64,000 bases of DNA, from positions 42,975 through 106,974 of the forward strand of contig CAZHTS010000003.1 in the NCBI GenBank assembly GCA_964535315.1, in the 5' to 3' direction. The stretch comes from CAZHTS01 sp964535315 (GTDB lineage Bacteria > Chloroflexota > Anaerolineae > Anaerolineales > Anaerolineaceae). Positions 41,471 to 49,491 of the stretch are shown here, one piece after another. The notes under the pieces were generated by a model. That model was not told where the DNA came from and made no database searches. It saw nothing but the letters and a program-made list of their open reading frames with translations. Position numbers and translations under genes: made by a program. Position 1 is the stretch's first letter. The number at the start of each line of letters is the position of its first letter.

Positions 41471-43111
41471 TTATTCCTTTTGTACAATTTCGCCGCCCAG
41501 GTTGAGCGCCGTGCCGACCATCCCCTCACTATCCACTTCCAGCTCCAACGGCGTTCCTCCCGTCCGGGCATTCGTCACCACACATAAGATTTGCAAGTTG
41601 ACGCCCAGCAGATGTTGAATTGCCTGGCGCGTCAGATCAATGTTATCCCCTGCCTCCATCTTGGATTTGACGACATCGCTGATAAAGCCGATGGTCAAAA
41701 CACCGTCCTTCAACGCCATCAGGCGGCAGGAATTGAGCAACGCATCGGTCTGCGGGCGGTACTTCTTCGTCAGCGCCCGTACCTTGTTCCAGTTTTGCTG
41801 TACAGTTTGCAATGCAATCTGCTGTTCCCCTGCGGCGGGCGCAGCCGGGGCGCCGCCCGACGGGGCCGGTGACAAAGCCGGCTCGGGCGCAGCCGCGGGC
41901 GCCGGGACGGACGCAGCCTGCCGGACAGGCTGAGCGGCGGCAGGAGCAGCGGCGACAAGCTGAACTGGAGCATCTTTTAATTGAACCGCCTCTACCAGGG
42001 CAAGCTCAAGCGGCAGACCGGGCTGCCACCCACTGCTGGCGTCGCCGGCCGCCTGGTTGAACAACCGCACCGTCCCCAGCAGATGCGCCAGATCAAAAGC
42101 CTGAGCGTGTTGGGCCAGCTGCGCCCGGGCCTCGGGGGTGGCGTCCACCTGCTCACCGTTGCCCATGCGAATCAGCAGCAGGTTGCGCAGATAATCCACC
42201 ACCTGGCGGGTAAACTGGCGCGGGTCGCTGCCTGAATCCAACGCCCGGTGAACGTGGTTTAAACCGGCGGCAGTGTCGCCCGCCAGAATTGCACCCACCA
42301 ACCCAACCACCACCTGGCTGGTGGCGGTGCCCAGCACCGTTTGCGCCATTTCTAGAGAAACGCGCTCGCCGGTCGAGGTCAGCTGGTCGAGCAGCGAAAT
42401 GGCATCCCGCATACAGCCGGTGGACTGGCGCGCCACCAACGTTAACGCCTCGTCATCCACCTGCAAGTGCTCGCGGCCAATCATCTCCCGCAAATAGGCC
42501 ACGATGGCGTTCACCGGGATACGGCGAAACTCGTGACGCTGGCAACGCGACAACACCGTCGCCGGAATCTTGTGCACTTCGGTGGTCGCCAGGATAAAGA
42601 TGGCATGCGCCGGCGGCTCTTCCAGGGTCTTGAGCAGGGCATTGAAAGCCGCCGTCGACAACATGTGCACTTCATCAATAATGTATACCTTGTAACGCCC
42701 CTGCGACGGCGCAAAATTGATCTTGTCGCGCAGGTCGCGCACATCGTCCACACTGGTATTGGAGGCCGCGTCGATCTCGATCAGATCCAGGAAACGCCCC
42801 TCGTTCACCGACCGGCAATGTTCGCATTGATCGCAAGGGCGGTCCGCCAGGCTCTCGGCCAGGCAATTCACTGCCTTGGCCAGCAGACGAGCGCTGGTCG
42901 TCTTTCCTGTCCCGCGCGGCCCGGCAAACAAATAGGCATGGCCCACCCGATTGGTACGAATGGCGTTTTTCAAGGTGTGGACAATGTGTTCCTGCCCAAC
43001 CACCTGCTCCCAAAGGTGAGGACGCCATTTTCGATATAACGCCTGAGAGGTTGAAGCTTCTAAATCCGTCAAAGTAAACTCTTCGTCCCAAAAATGGTTT
43101 GCCAGCGGCAC
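41471..43111 (-). CDS. dnaX: DNA polymerase III subunit gamma/tau
   Basis: 546 residues if started at GTG 43111; TTG 43072 (before TDLEASTSQALYRKWRP) is possible. YRKWRPHLWEQVVGQEHIV, Walker A GPRGTGKT, the zinc module ending CDQCEHC, IIDEVHMLS and ILATTEVHKIP...SRCQRHEF are all canonical. After domain III comes an Ala/Pro-rich linker and a tau-like C-terminal domain (QQNWNKVRALTKKYRP). It loads the beta clamp. First gene of dnaX-ybaB-recR. Confidence 0.95.
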   Translation of the reverse strand: MPLANHFWDEEFTLTDLEASTSQALYRKWRPHLWEQVVGQEHIVHTLKNAIRTNRVGHAYLFAGPRGTGKTTSARLLAKAVNCLAESLADRPCDQCEHCRSVNEGRFLDLIEIDAASNTSVDDVRDLRDKINFAPSQGRYKVYIIDEVHMLSTAAFNALLKTLEEPPAHAIFILATTEVHKIPATVLSRCQRHEFRRIPVNAIVAYLREMIGREHLQVDDEALTLVARQSTGCMRDAISLLDQLTSTGERVSLEMAQTVLGTATSQVVVGLVGAILAGDTAAGLNHVHRALDSGSDPRQFTRQVVDYLRNLLLIRMGNGEQVDATPEARAQLAQHAQAFDLAHLLGTVRLFNQAAGDASSGWQPGLPLELALVEAVQLKDAPVQLVAAAPAAAQPVRQAASVPAPAAAPEPALSPAPSGGAPAAPAAGEQQIALQTVQQNWNKVRALTKKYRPQTDALLNSCRLMALKDGVLTIGFISDVVKSKMEAGDNIDLTRQAIQHLLGVNLQILCVVTNARTGGTPLELEVDSEGMVGTALNLGGEIVQKE

Positions 43112-43168
43112 CCGTAAATTGTAACCCAGAATCAGGCAGTTGAGGCGCTGAAAACCGTCTGTTTCGTA

Positions 43169-43675
43169 CTACGGCACCTGATAGGTGGCGCGTACGTTCC
43201 CCTGTGGATCGAGCACCGTAACCGCCTCGCCTGGCTGCCAGGCAGGTTGATCCAGGCCCCAATGCAGTTCGATCACCGTATCGGCCCCCGCCCGGCTGTA
43301 AACCTGTACCTTGCCGTTTTCATTTAGCGAAAGATCCGGAAAAGTATAGCGCTGCCCGGAATTATTCTGCACTTGCCAGCCGGTCAGACGTAAACTGCCT
43401 GCACCGACTCGCTTGAGTTCCAGCACCTCACTCTGAACATCGCCCGCACCAAACACACCGCTGACCTCGATCACCGCCTGATCCAGGGGCGGCAGCGTGG
43501 GTGTGCCCTGAACAGGCAAAGCAGTGGCCTGCGGCGCTGCGCTCGGCACCACCCTGGTGCGCGGCAGTTTATCCACCTGCGTGCTGTTCCACCACCATAA
43601 CACGGCCAACGTGGTCAACGCTGAAACAAGAATGTTCAATAACAGGTAAGGCAGCACGCGTTTTTGACGGTTCAT
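43169..43675 (-). CDS. Membrane-anchored lamin-tail-domain (LTD) protein
   Basis: 168 residues. A signal anchor (YLLLNILVSALTTLAVLWWW) is followed by a short Pro-rich linker and an LTD Ig-like domain of about 100 residues (VLELKRVGAGSLRLTGWQVQNNSGQRYTFP, then GEAVTVLDPQGNVRATYQV), which is standard for the family. The domain is exposed outside the cell. It ends 57 bases upstream of dnaX on the same strand; a shared function is not implied. Confidence 0.85.
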   Translation of the reverse strand: MNRQKRVLPYLLLNILVSALTTLAVLWWWNSTQVDKLPRTRVVPSAAPQATALPVQGTPTLPPLDQAVIEVSGVFGAGDVQSEVLELKRVGAGSLRLTGWQVQNNSGQRYTFPDLSLNENGKVQVYSRAGADTVIELHWGLDQPAWQPGEAVTVLDPQGNVRATYQVP

Positions 43676-43744
43676 AGCAAATCCTCCCTTGAATCATAGC
43701 ACAGTTTGGGCGTAAAATAAAACACCTGCCAGACGGGGAAACCT

Positions 43745-44239
43745 ATGCCTTATTTGATCGACGGTCACAACCTCATCCCCAAGGTCGCCGGGCTCAGCCT
43801 GAGCAACCCGGATGACGAGTCGCAACTGGTCAAACTGCTGCAAGATTTTGTCCGTCTGCGGCGTCAGACGGTGGAAGTCTACTTTGATAACGCCCCGCCC
43901 GGCCAGGCGGCGACGCGGCGCATGGGCACCGTTCTGGCGCATTTTGTTCGCCAGGGGCAGACCGCCGACGAGGCCATCACCCACCGGCTGGGCAAACTGG
44001 GCAAGGCTGCCCGCAACTGGGTGGTGGTTTCCTCCGATCATCGTGTCCAGGCAGAGGCGCGCGGCGTCCAGGCTCAGGTCTTATCCTCCGAAGGTTTTGC
44101 GCAACTGCTGTCTGCCACCCTGGCCGCCCAAACATCCTCGCCGGGCGCCCAGGAAATTTCTCTGACCAGCGACGAAATTGAAGAGTGGTTACACTTATTT
44201 ACCCGCCCCAAAGACAATTCCAGTAAAACTCTTAGCTAA
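43745..44239 (+). CDS. YacP-like NYN-domain ribonuclease
   Basis: 164 residues. MPYLIDGHNLI is the NYN/PIN-like N-terminus with its first acidic residue; VEVYFDNAPPG and WVVVSSDHRVQAEARG carry further acidic positions; FAQLL near the end is typical. It is shorter than Bacillus Rae1 but the same family is likely (DUF901), pointing to RNA cleavage. It is a stand-alone gene starting divergently from the LTD gene. Confidence 0.85.
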   Translation: MPYLIDGHNLIPKVAGLSLSNPDDESQLVKLLQDFVRLRRQTVEVYFDNAPPGQAATRRMGTVLAHFVRQGQTADEAITHRLGKLGKAARNWVVVSSDHRVQAEARGVQAQVLSSEGFAQLLSATLAAQTSSPGAQEISLTSDEIEEWLHLFTRPKDNSSKTLS

Positions 44240-44279
44240 TTTTAATACAAAGAAGATATTTTTTGTGTATATTATCCAC

Positions 44280-44316
44280 AAGACATCTTTATCGGTAAAA
44301 ATTAACCGGATGTCTT
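44280..44316. repeat. Interrupted inverted repeat
   Basis: AAGACATC (44280-44287) pairs with GATGTCTT (44309-44316) and inner CGGT (44293-44296) with ACCG (44305-44308), with a 5-base bulge. It lies 40 bases after the YacP-like gene. There is no T-run, so it may be an operator or an RNA processing hairpin. The 44240-44586 gap otherwise holds the terminator and promoter listed separately and no convincing gene. Confidence 0.35.
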
Positions 44317-44398
44317 CCACCAAACGCAAAAACATTCGCATGCCCCCATGTGGATGTGGACGCAATAAGGTGCAGGTTGGTGGTGTTCCCTCCCTGAT

Positions 44399-44440
44399 GA
44401 TTGCCAGGCATGCCCCCCCCATGCCTGGCAATCAAATTTT
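44399..44440 (+). terminator. Rho-independent terminator
   Basis: GATTGCCAGGCATG (44399-44412) and CATGCCTGGCAATC (44420-44433) form a perfect 14-bp stem with a 7-C loop, then AAATTTT. Confidence 0.85.
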
Positions 44441-44453
44441 ACGTTATGCAAGC

Positions 44454-44482
44454 TTGACTTAATCGAGCAATAACGTTAAAGT
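44454..44482 (+). promoter_or_regulatory. Promoter of the HtrA-type protease gene
   Basis: TTGACT (44454-44459), 17-base spacer, TAAAGT (44477-44482). The leader is then about 100 bases to the ATG at 44587, with AAGGAGAGGAAGAG immediately before the start. Confidence 0.6.
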
Positions 44483-44586
44483 TTTATTGAAATGATCATC
44501 ATCTGAGAGTCCCGGTTGGGGGGTGCTCAAAAGCAAAGGTTGCTCCTGGGACGCATTTTCACACTGGCGCACAAGGAGAGGAAGAG

Positions 44587-46359
44587 ATGAAACGCAATTT
44601 GTTTATCGTATTAACAATCTGGTTGCTGGTATCTCTGGCCTGTAATTTTGGTACGGCAAAGCCCACCGAAACGCCGCAGCCCAAACCAACCCAGGCCCCC
44701 ACGAAAACCCTCCCACCCACCCCGACCGAGGAGGCGAAGCCCAAAGAAACCCCCACCGAAGAAGCTCCAGCCGCCCAGGATGGCGTCATCACCACCCTGG
44801 AAGACGCCGAAAAATCGGTGGTGCGGATCGAGGTGGCCGGCGGCTTTGAACTTCCCGAGTTTGGAGATTTTCAACAGAACTGGGGCGGCAGCGGCTTCAT
44901 CATCGATCCCAGCGGCCTGGTGGTGACCAACAATCACGTCGTCACCGGCGCCGCCACGCTCAAGGTTTACTTCTACGGCGATTCCAAGCCGCACAACGCC
45001 CGCATCCTGGGCGCCTCCGAATGCTCCGACCTGGCGGTCATCAAGCTGGACGGTGAAGAATATCCTTACTTTGAGTGGTATGAGGACGAGATCAAACTGG
45101 GCATGGAAGTATATTCGCTCGGTTACCCGCTCGGCGACCCCGAAATCAGCCGCCACAAAGGCACCATCTCCAAACGTTCGGCCGAGATCAACACCAACTG
45201 GACCTCGGTCAATTCCGTCCTCGAACACGACGCCATCATCAACCCCGGCAATTCCGGCGGTCCGCTCATCACCACCGACGCCAAGGTGGTGGGGGTGAAT
45301 TACGCCGGGGCCAACTCGCTGGACCAGTATTACGCCATCACGTACAAAGAGGCCAACGCCATCCTGGACGATCTGAAAGAGGGCAAGAACGTCATGTGGT
45401 TGGGTATCAACGGCGAGGCCTTCATCAGCAAAGACCAGACCATCACCGGGATTTTCGTCTATTCGGTCGCCTCCGGCTCGCCGGCCGACAAAGCCGGGAT
45501 CAAATCCGGGGACGTGATCATGAAGATGGAAGGCATTCAGCTGGCGCCCAAGGGCACCATGAAGGAATATTGTGATATTCTGCGCTCTAAGGGCGATAGC
45601 GCCACGCTGGCCATTCGCGTTTTCCGTTACGGCAACGCCCAGTTCCTCGAAGGCCAGATCAATGGCCGGCCGCTGAGCGCCGTTGGCGGCGGCAGTGACG
45701 GGGGCAGCAGCCAGACGAACAACACAGACAATACCCAGGGCTCTGGCGGCGACGGTCAGAGCAAAGAAGGCGACCAGTACTACACCGAAGAATTTAATGC
45801 CGTGCCCAAGGCCTGGAAATGGTACCTGGTCACCGGCAGCAACGAAAAACTGGTTTCAGTTAACGTCGACGATGGCCGCGCTCATTTCCACATTGAGGAT
45901 AAGAGCTCCGATTCTTACGTATACCTGGATTACGAAGCCTACACTTACAAAGACATCGTTGTTCAGGCCGAAACCGAAAACTTCGGCAACACCTATAACG
46001 GCATCGCCCTCACCTGCCGGCGCAGCGATAAGGGCTGGTATGAGTTGCGCGTCTCGAGCGGCGGCACGTACGATGTTTACCGCTACGATCCGGCGCTAAA
46101 GCCCAAGGGCGAGAACCCATACGTCAAGGTCTTCGGCGGCGCCAGCAACAAGATCAAGACCGGCCTCAAGAAGATCAATACCCTGGGCTTCGTGTGTAAC
46201 GGCACCAAGTTCCAGGCCTGGGTCAACAACAACATGATCTGGGAAGGTGAAGACCGCATGCTGCGCGATCCCGGTAAGGCCGGCGTGGCGGTGATGGCCT
46301 ACCGCGCCGTTCCGGTGGACGTTGAGTTCGAGTGGGTGCGTCTCGATCCCCCGCAGTAA
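44587..46359 (+). CDS. HtrA/Deg-type serine protease lipoprotein with PDZ and C-terminal jelly-roll domain
   Basis: 590 residues. The lipobox ends at C19 (LLVSLAC), followed by a TPxP stalk to about residue 65. The trypsin-like domain has the full triad: H117 (TNNHVV), D148 (SDLAVI) and S223 (NPGNSGGP). A PDZ domain follows (GSPADKAGIKSGDVIMKMEG). After a Gly/Ser/Asn linker comes a domain of about 190 residues (YYTEEFNAVPKAWKWYLV to the end) with the concanavalin/DUF1080-like pattern of sugar- or polymer-binding modules. The extra domain is not part of classical HtrA and may target the protease to the envelope. Confidence 0.92.
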   Translation: MKRNLFIVLTIWLLVSLACNFGTAKPTETPQPKPTQAPTKTLPPTPTEEAKPKETPTEEAPAAQDGVITTLEDAEKSVVRIEVAGGFELPEFGDFQQNWGGSGFIIDPSGLVVTNNHVVTGAATLKVYFYGDSKPHNARILGASECSDLAVIKLDGEEYPYFEWYEDEIKLGMEVYSLGYPLGDPEISRHKGTISKRSAEINTNWTSVNSVLEHDAIINPGNSGGPLITTDAKVVGVNYAGANSLDQYYAITYKEANAILDDLKEGKNVMWLGINGEAFISKDQTITGIFVYSVASGSPADKAGIKSGDVIMKMEGIQLAPKGTMKEYCDILRSKGDSATLAIRVFRYGNAQFLEGQINGRPLSAVGGGSDGGSSQTNNTDNTQGSGGDGQSKEGDQYYTEEFNAVPKAWKWYLVTGSNEKLVSVNVDDGRAHFHIEDKSSDSYVYLDYEAYTYKDIVVQAETENFGNTYNGIALTCRRSDKGWYELRVSSGGTYDVYRYDPALKPKGENPYVKVFGGASNKIKTGLKKINTLGFVCNGTKFQAWVNNNMIWEGEDRMLRDPGKAGVAVMAYRAVPVDVEFEWVRLDPPQ

Positions 46360-46380
46360 TCCCTCCAGGATCTACCCTCC

Positions 46381-46415
46381 ATACCCCTCGGGAAAACTCC
46401 CCGAGGGGTATCTTC
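46381..46415 (+). terminator. Rho-independent terminator of the protease gene
   Basis: ATACCCCTCGGG (46381-46392), 7-base loop, CCCGAGGGGTAT (46400-46411), then CTTCTGTCT. Strong stem, weak T-run. Confidence 0.8.
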
Positions 46416-46453
46416 TGTCTGTAGAGATGGTGCGTTTAACCAAAAACTCTTAA

Positions 46454-46482
46454 TTGAAATCAAAAAATGCTTATGCTATAGT
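46454..46482 (+). promoter_or_regulatory. Promoter of the structured RNA
   Basis: TTGAAA (46454-46459), exactly 17 bases, TATAGT (46477-46482). The predicted start, 7 bases later (46489), is the first base of the RNA's closing stem. Confidence 0.75.
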
Positions 46483-46488
46483 GTGTTT

Positions 46489-46688
46489 AACATGAGCAGA
46501 TGCCTGCAATGACAATTCAATATGGGATACAGTTCCATAGCTGAATATACCTTGTGGTTCAACCACTTCGGGGTCTTTTGTCACCCCTGACAGGTATGAC
46601 GCGCCATCACAGTGTGGCTCCTGCTTTTTGGTAGGATTGCGTCGTGGGCTAATCGCCTCTTGGTGCAGGGCTGCTCATGTTTTTCTTT
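46489..46688 (+). ncRNA. Candidate structured non-coding RNA, about 200 nt, family not recognised
   Basis: No ORF is present, yet the stretch has a promoter and an end. The closing stem AACATGAGCAG (46489-46499)/CTGCTCATGTT (46671-46681) is 11 perfect bp and runs into TTTTTCTTTT. It continues inward as CCTGCA (46503-46508)/TGCAGG (46664-46669). Inside are a hairpin (46515-46546), a three-way unit closed by ATACCT (46547-46552)/AGGTAT (46592-46597) with two hairpins, and a second closed by GACGC (46598-46602)/GCGTC (46639-46643) with hairpins GCCAT/GTGGC and TCCTGC/GTAGGA. Length and promoter recall 6S RNA, but the branched fold is not its rod. The family is open. Confidence 0.7.
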
Positions 46689-46696
46689 TAATGTAC

Positions 46697-46725
46697 TTGT
46701 CGCCGCCAGCAGGAAATGCTATAAT
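46697..46725 (+). promoter_or_regulatory. Promoter of tRNA-Arg
   Basis: TTGTCG (46697-46702), 17-base spacer, perfect TATAAT (46720-46725), with the tRNA starting 10 bases downstream. Confidence 0.7.
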
Positions 46726-46734
46726 TCGCCCTAC

Positions 46735-46808
46735 GCCCCAGTAGCTCAAAAGGATAGAGCAAAGCACTCCTAACGCTTCGGTTGAGAGTTCGAGTCCCTC
46801 CTGGGGCA
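46735..46808 (+). tRNA. tRNA-Arg (anticodon CCU)
   Basis: 74 nt with a perfect 7-bp acceptor stem (GCCCCAG/CTGGGGC), a GCTC/GAGC D stem, anticodon loop CTCCTAA (anticodon CCT in DNA), a T loop TTCGAGT and discriminator A. CCA is not encoded. The anticodon stem (AAGCA/CGCTT) has an A-C mismatch next to the loop and the T stem (GAGAG/CCCTC) one A-C mismatch, so it is slightly degenerate but probably functional. It reads AGG codons. Confidence 0.88.
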
Positions 46809-46916
46809 CTCTCTATTATTTGATGGCGTATGGTGGATGTACTTCCGGCTGCCCCAACCTGTTGCGAGACGATGAGAACGTATTCGATCTGAGCTGCCGA
46901 ACCGGGCCAACCGGAA

Positions 46917-46946
46917 TAAAAAGGGCGACCTGACTGTGGCCGCCCT
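46917..46946 (-). terminator. Rho-independent terminator of the SH3-domain gene
   Basis: On the minus strand AGGGCGGCC (plus 46938-46946) pairs with GGTCGCCCT (46922-46930), one G-T pair, 7-base loop, followed by TTTTT (46918-46922). Confidence 0.75.
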
Positions 46947-46960
46947 GCTTTACAGCCCCA

Positions 46961-47899
46961 TTACGGCAGCGGCTGCAAGAAGTAGCCCCTGCCATTCAAC
47001 GTCGCCTCGGCCGACCAGCCCTGCTGGCCGTCTGCCGTGGACACCTGCCACCACAGATATGCGCCCCCCTGCGCCGTCATACAGACCGGCCCGCCAATCA
47101 CATTTAACTTCGTCCCGGCCGGGTTCACCTTAATCACGTTCTTACCCATCTGCGGCGAACTGCGTAGATTAAGATTCGACACCACGCGGGCCATTTTGCC
47201 AACCGCCAGCCGCGACGGAGCCGCCGCCTTGCAGTCTCCCGCCGCAGCCAGGCCGGCCGCAGCCGTGGGCGTATTGGCCGGCGCAGCCGGCGTATCCGCC
47301 AGCGGTGCAGCCGTGGGCGTTGCTGCCGGCGCTTCAACCGGCGCGGGCGTGACCGTCACCTCTGGCGTCGATGTCGGCGCGGGGGTGGCGCTCGGCTGCG
47401 GCGTCGCCGTAGCTTCTGGCGTGGCGCCGGCGGCCGGCAATGGACTGGCGGTAGCGCTCACCGCCTGGGCAGCCGGCGTCGCCGTGGCCTTCACCGGCGG
47501 CGCTTCGCCCACCGCCGCCGCCTTTAACGGCTCCCAACGCATGGCAGCCGCATCCCAGCGAAACTGCGCCTTGCCGTCTGCGCCATGCAACGTCCACCCA
47601 TCCGCTGCGCCCTTCACCACCCGGTGCCCGGCGCCCGCCTGAGAACGCACCTCAGCCGGAACCAACGGTTGCCACTCCTGGCGGCCCGCTTCCAACGCAT
47701 ACACCGCCCTACCCTGTGGATCCATCAATGCCTGTCCGGCCGCGTCGTATTTCCACTCAAAAGCAGCCCTCGGAAAAGCCGGCAGCCCCCCTCTTCCTGG
47801 CCGCGGGTTCAACAACAAAATGATCCAAAGGATCAGCAGTACAATTGCCACGACCAGCTTGAAGGTATCATACCCGATCCACTTACGCAGACTTTCCAT
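46961..47899 (-). CDS. Membrane-anchored SH3b-domain protein with Ala/Thr/Pro stalk
   Basis: 312 residues. An N-terminal anchor (TFKLVVAIVLLILWIILLL) is followed by a domain with repeated W-containing strands (FEWKYDAAGQALMDPQGRAVYAL, WTLHGADGKAQFRWD), then a stalk of about 100 residues rich in Ala/Thr/Pro and a C-terminal bacterial SH3 domain (ARVVSNLNLRSSPQMGKNV, GGAYLWWQVSTADGQQGWSAEA). SH3b domains often bind cell-wall polymers. It is 11 bases downstream of the HhH gene and probably co-transcribed. Confidence 0.85.
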   Translation of the reverse strand: MESLRKWIGYDTFKLVVAIVLLILWIILLLNPRPGRGGLPAFPRAAFEWKYDAAGQALMDPQGRAVYALEAGRQEWQPLVPAEVRSQAGAGHRVVKGAADGWTLHGADGKAQFRWDAAAMRWEPLKAAAVGEAPPVKATATPAAQAVSATASPLPAAGATPEATATPQPSATPAPTSTPEVTVTPAPVEAPAATPTAAPLADTPAAPANTPTAAAGLAAAGDCKAAAPSRLAVGKMARVVSNLNLRSSPQMGKNVIKVNPAGTKLNVIGGPVCMTAQGGAYLWWQVSTADGQQGWSAEATLNGRGYFLQPLP

Positions 47900-47910
47900 G
47901 CCGGCCCTCC

Positions 47911-48312
47911 TTATCCTTTCTTTTGGGCAAGCTCACGGGCCTGGTCGATCAAGGCCTGCTCGCTCGCCAGGCGCTTGATCGCCTCGCCCAGGATACGCTC
48001 CAGGTCCGCAGGTTTCAATTCCGCCAGTTGTGCAAAGGTGGTGATTCCCGCCTGATTCAGGCGTCGCTCGATTTCGGGGCCAATGCCTTTAATCACCTTC
48101 AGATCGTCCGGCTTGGCCAGCAACCTGGCCACCTCAGCCTTCAGCGCCGCGTTTTCCTGAAGCAGCCGGTCACAATCTGCCGCCTGCTGGCGAGCAGCAT
48201 CACGCTCGACGAGCAATTGCCGGTTACGGCGCCGCCAATACAGCCAGTCGACCACCCATTCCACCAGCCAGCCAATGAGAATGCCCAACACCAACGCTGC
48301 CAGAACAGACAT
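47911..48312 (-). CDS. Membrane-anchored protein with C-terminal helix-hairpin-helix domain
   Basis: 133 residues. One N-terminal membrane helix (LAALVLGILIGWLVEWVV), a coiled-coil stretch (LLVERDAARQQAADCDRLLQENAALKAEVARL) and a C-terminal HhH unit (DLKVIKGIGPEIERRLNQAG, FAQLAELKPADLERIL) like that found in some ribosomal-L21-fused and DUF4332-type proteins. HhH usually contacts DNA or another HhH. A membrane anchor on it is odd, though seen in other bacteria. A minus-strand TATAAT at plus 48397-48402 and GGAGG before the ATG are visible. Confidence 0.8.
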   Translation of the reverse strand: MSVLAALVLGILIGWLVEWVVDWLYWRRRNRQLLVERDAARQQAADCDRLLQENAALKAEVARLLAKPDDLKVIKGIGPEIERRLNQAGITTFAQLAELKPADLERILGEAIKRLASEQALIDQARELAQKKG

Positions 48313-48347
48313 TTTTGCCTCCTATCGTCTACGCGCACAAACAAATC

Positions 48348-48368
48348 GCCAGGCCGTAACGGCCTGGC
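48348..48368. repeat. Hairpin in the leader of the HhH gene
   Basis: GCCAGGCCG (48348-48356) and CGGCCTGGC (48360-48368) form a perfect 9-bp stem with a 3-base loop. It sits between the minus-strand -10 and the start codon at 48312; there is no T-run. Confidence 0.45.
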
Positions 48369-48539
48369 AAAACAAAGCCCCATATGAACCGCTTTTATTA
48401 TACGGCAAACACAATCCCATTCCATCACCCCATTCCAGGATAAAATCAACCCGGGAATCTCCACTCCGGACAAATGACCGTGACTTTCTAATCCCATCGC
48501 AGTATCGTATCAGCAAAGGAAAAACATACAGGAAACATC

Positions 48540-49469
48540 ATGAAAAGATTTCTGATCGATACCGATACCGCCTCGGACGACGCCGTGGCTCTGATCCTGG
48601 CGCTGCGAGAACCGCAAATCAAAGTAGAAGCCATCACGGTCGTGGCCGGCAACGTCCCTCTCCCGCTGGCAGTCAAAAATGCACTCACCGCCATCACCGT
48701 AGCCAACACCTACCAGCCGCCGTTGTACGTGGGCATGGCGCGGCCGCTGCTGCGCGACCCGTTCACCGCCGAGTTCGTTCACGGGCAGGACGGCATGGGC
48801 AACATGGCCCTGCCCGAACCAGACATCTGCCCCCAGCCCGAACACGCCGTGGATGCCCTGGAGCGTATCATCGAGGAGAACCCCGGGCAGTTGGAACTGA
48901 TCACCCTTGGCCCACTGACCAACATCGCCATGCTCTGCCTGAAAGCGCCCGAAACCGTCAAAAAACTGCAACGGATCACTATCATGGGCGGCGCCGGGCT
49001 GGGGCCGGGCAACATCACCCCAGTGGCCGAGTTCAACGCCTACGTGGACGCCGAGGCGCTGCACATCGTACTCCACTGCGGCGCCCCAATTTTCCTGGTG
49101 GGCTGGGATGTGAGCATGGGCACCGCCTTCATCAGCGCCGCCGAAGCCGAACAACTCTTGAACAGTGGCTCAGAGATCGCCCGTTTTTGCATCCGCTGCA
49201 ACCAATCGTTGCAAGCCTTCAACTTCAAGCGTCTGAACAAACACGGTTTCGACCTGCCCGATCCGGCCACCGTCGCCGCCGCCATCTACCCCGACATCAT
49301 CCTGGAAACCTTCGACGCCTACACCTGCGTCGAATACAAAAACGACAGCAGCTACGGACAGGTCATCATCGACCAGATGAACCTGCTGAGTCAGCCCCCC
49401 AACGCCACCATTTGCCGGGCGATTGACGGGCCAAAATTTAAACAACGCCTTTTCCAGGCGCTTACCTGA
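48540..49469 (+). CDS. Nucleoside hydrolase (IUNH family)
   Basis: 309 residues. The calcium-binding N-terminus DTDTASDDAVAL replaces the usual DTDPGxDD but keeps the Asp residues. HGQDGMGN, LITLGPLTNIA, ITIMGGAG, PVAEFNAYVDAEA and a late Asp in NPDI-like YPDIILET follow in family order. It hydrolyses N-glycosidic bonds of ribonucleosides for salvage. GGAAA precedes the ATG. A Crp/Fnr gene starts 22 bases after it on the same strand. Confidence 0.9.
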   Translation: MKRFLIDTDTASDDAVALILALREPQIKVEAITVVAGNVPLPLAVKNALTAITVANTYQPPLYVGMARPLLRDPFTAEFVHGQDGMGNMALPEPDICPQPEHAVDALERIIEENPGQLELITLGPLTNIAMLCLKAPETVKKLQRITIMGGAGLGPGNITPVAEFNAYVDAEALHIVLHCGAPIFLVGWDVSMGTAFISAAEAEQLLNSGSEIARFCIRCNQSLQAFNFKRLNKHGFDLPDPATVAAAIYPDIILETFDAYTCVEYKNDSSYGQVIIDQMNLLSQPPNATICRAIDGPKFKQRLFQALT

Positions 49470-49491
49470 TCGTCCCCCCACGAGGTTTCGT

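Noticed and set aside
44310..44460. Small plus-strand ORF of about 50 codons starting at ATG 44310
   Set aside because: It runs through a strong terminator hairpin and has no ribosome site, so it is not supported as a gene.
46489..46688. Naming the structured RNA as 6S RNA
   Set aside because: Length and stand-alone promoter fit, but the helices I can draw make a multi-branched fold, not a rod with a central bubble. Left unnamed.
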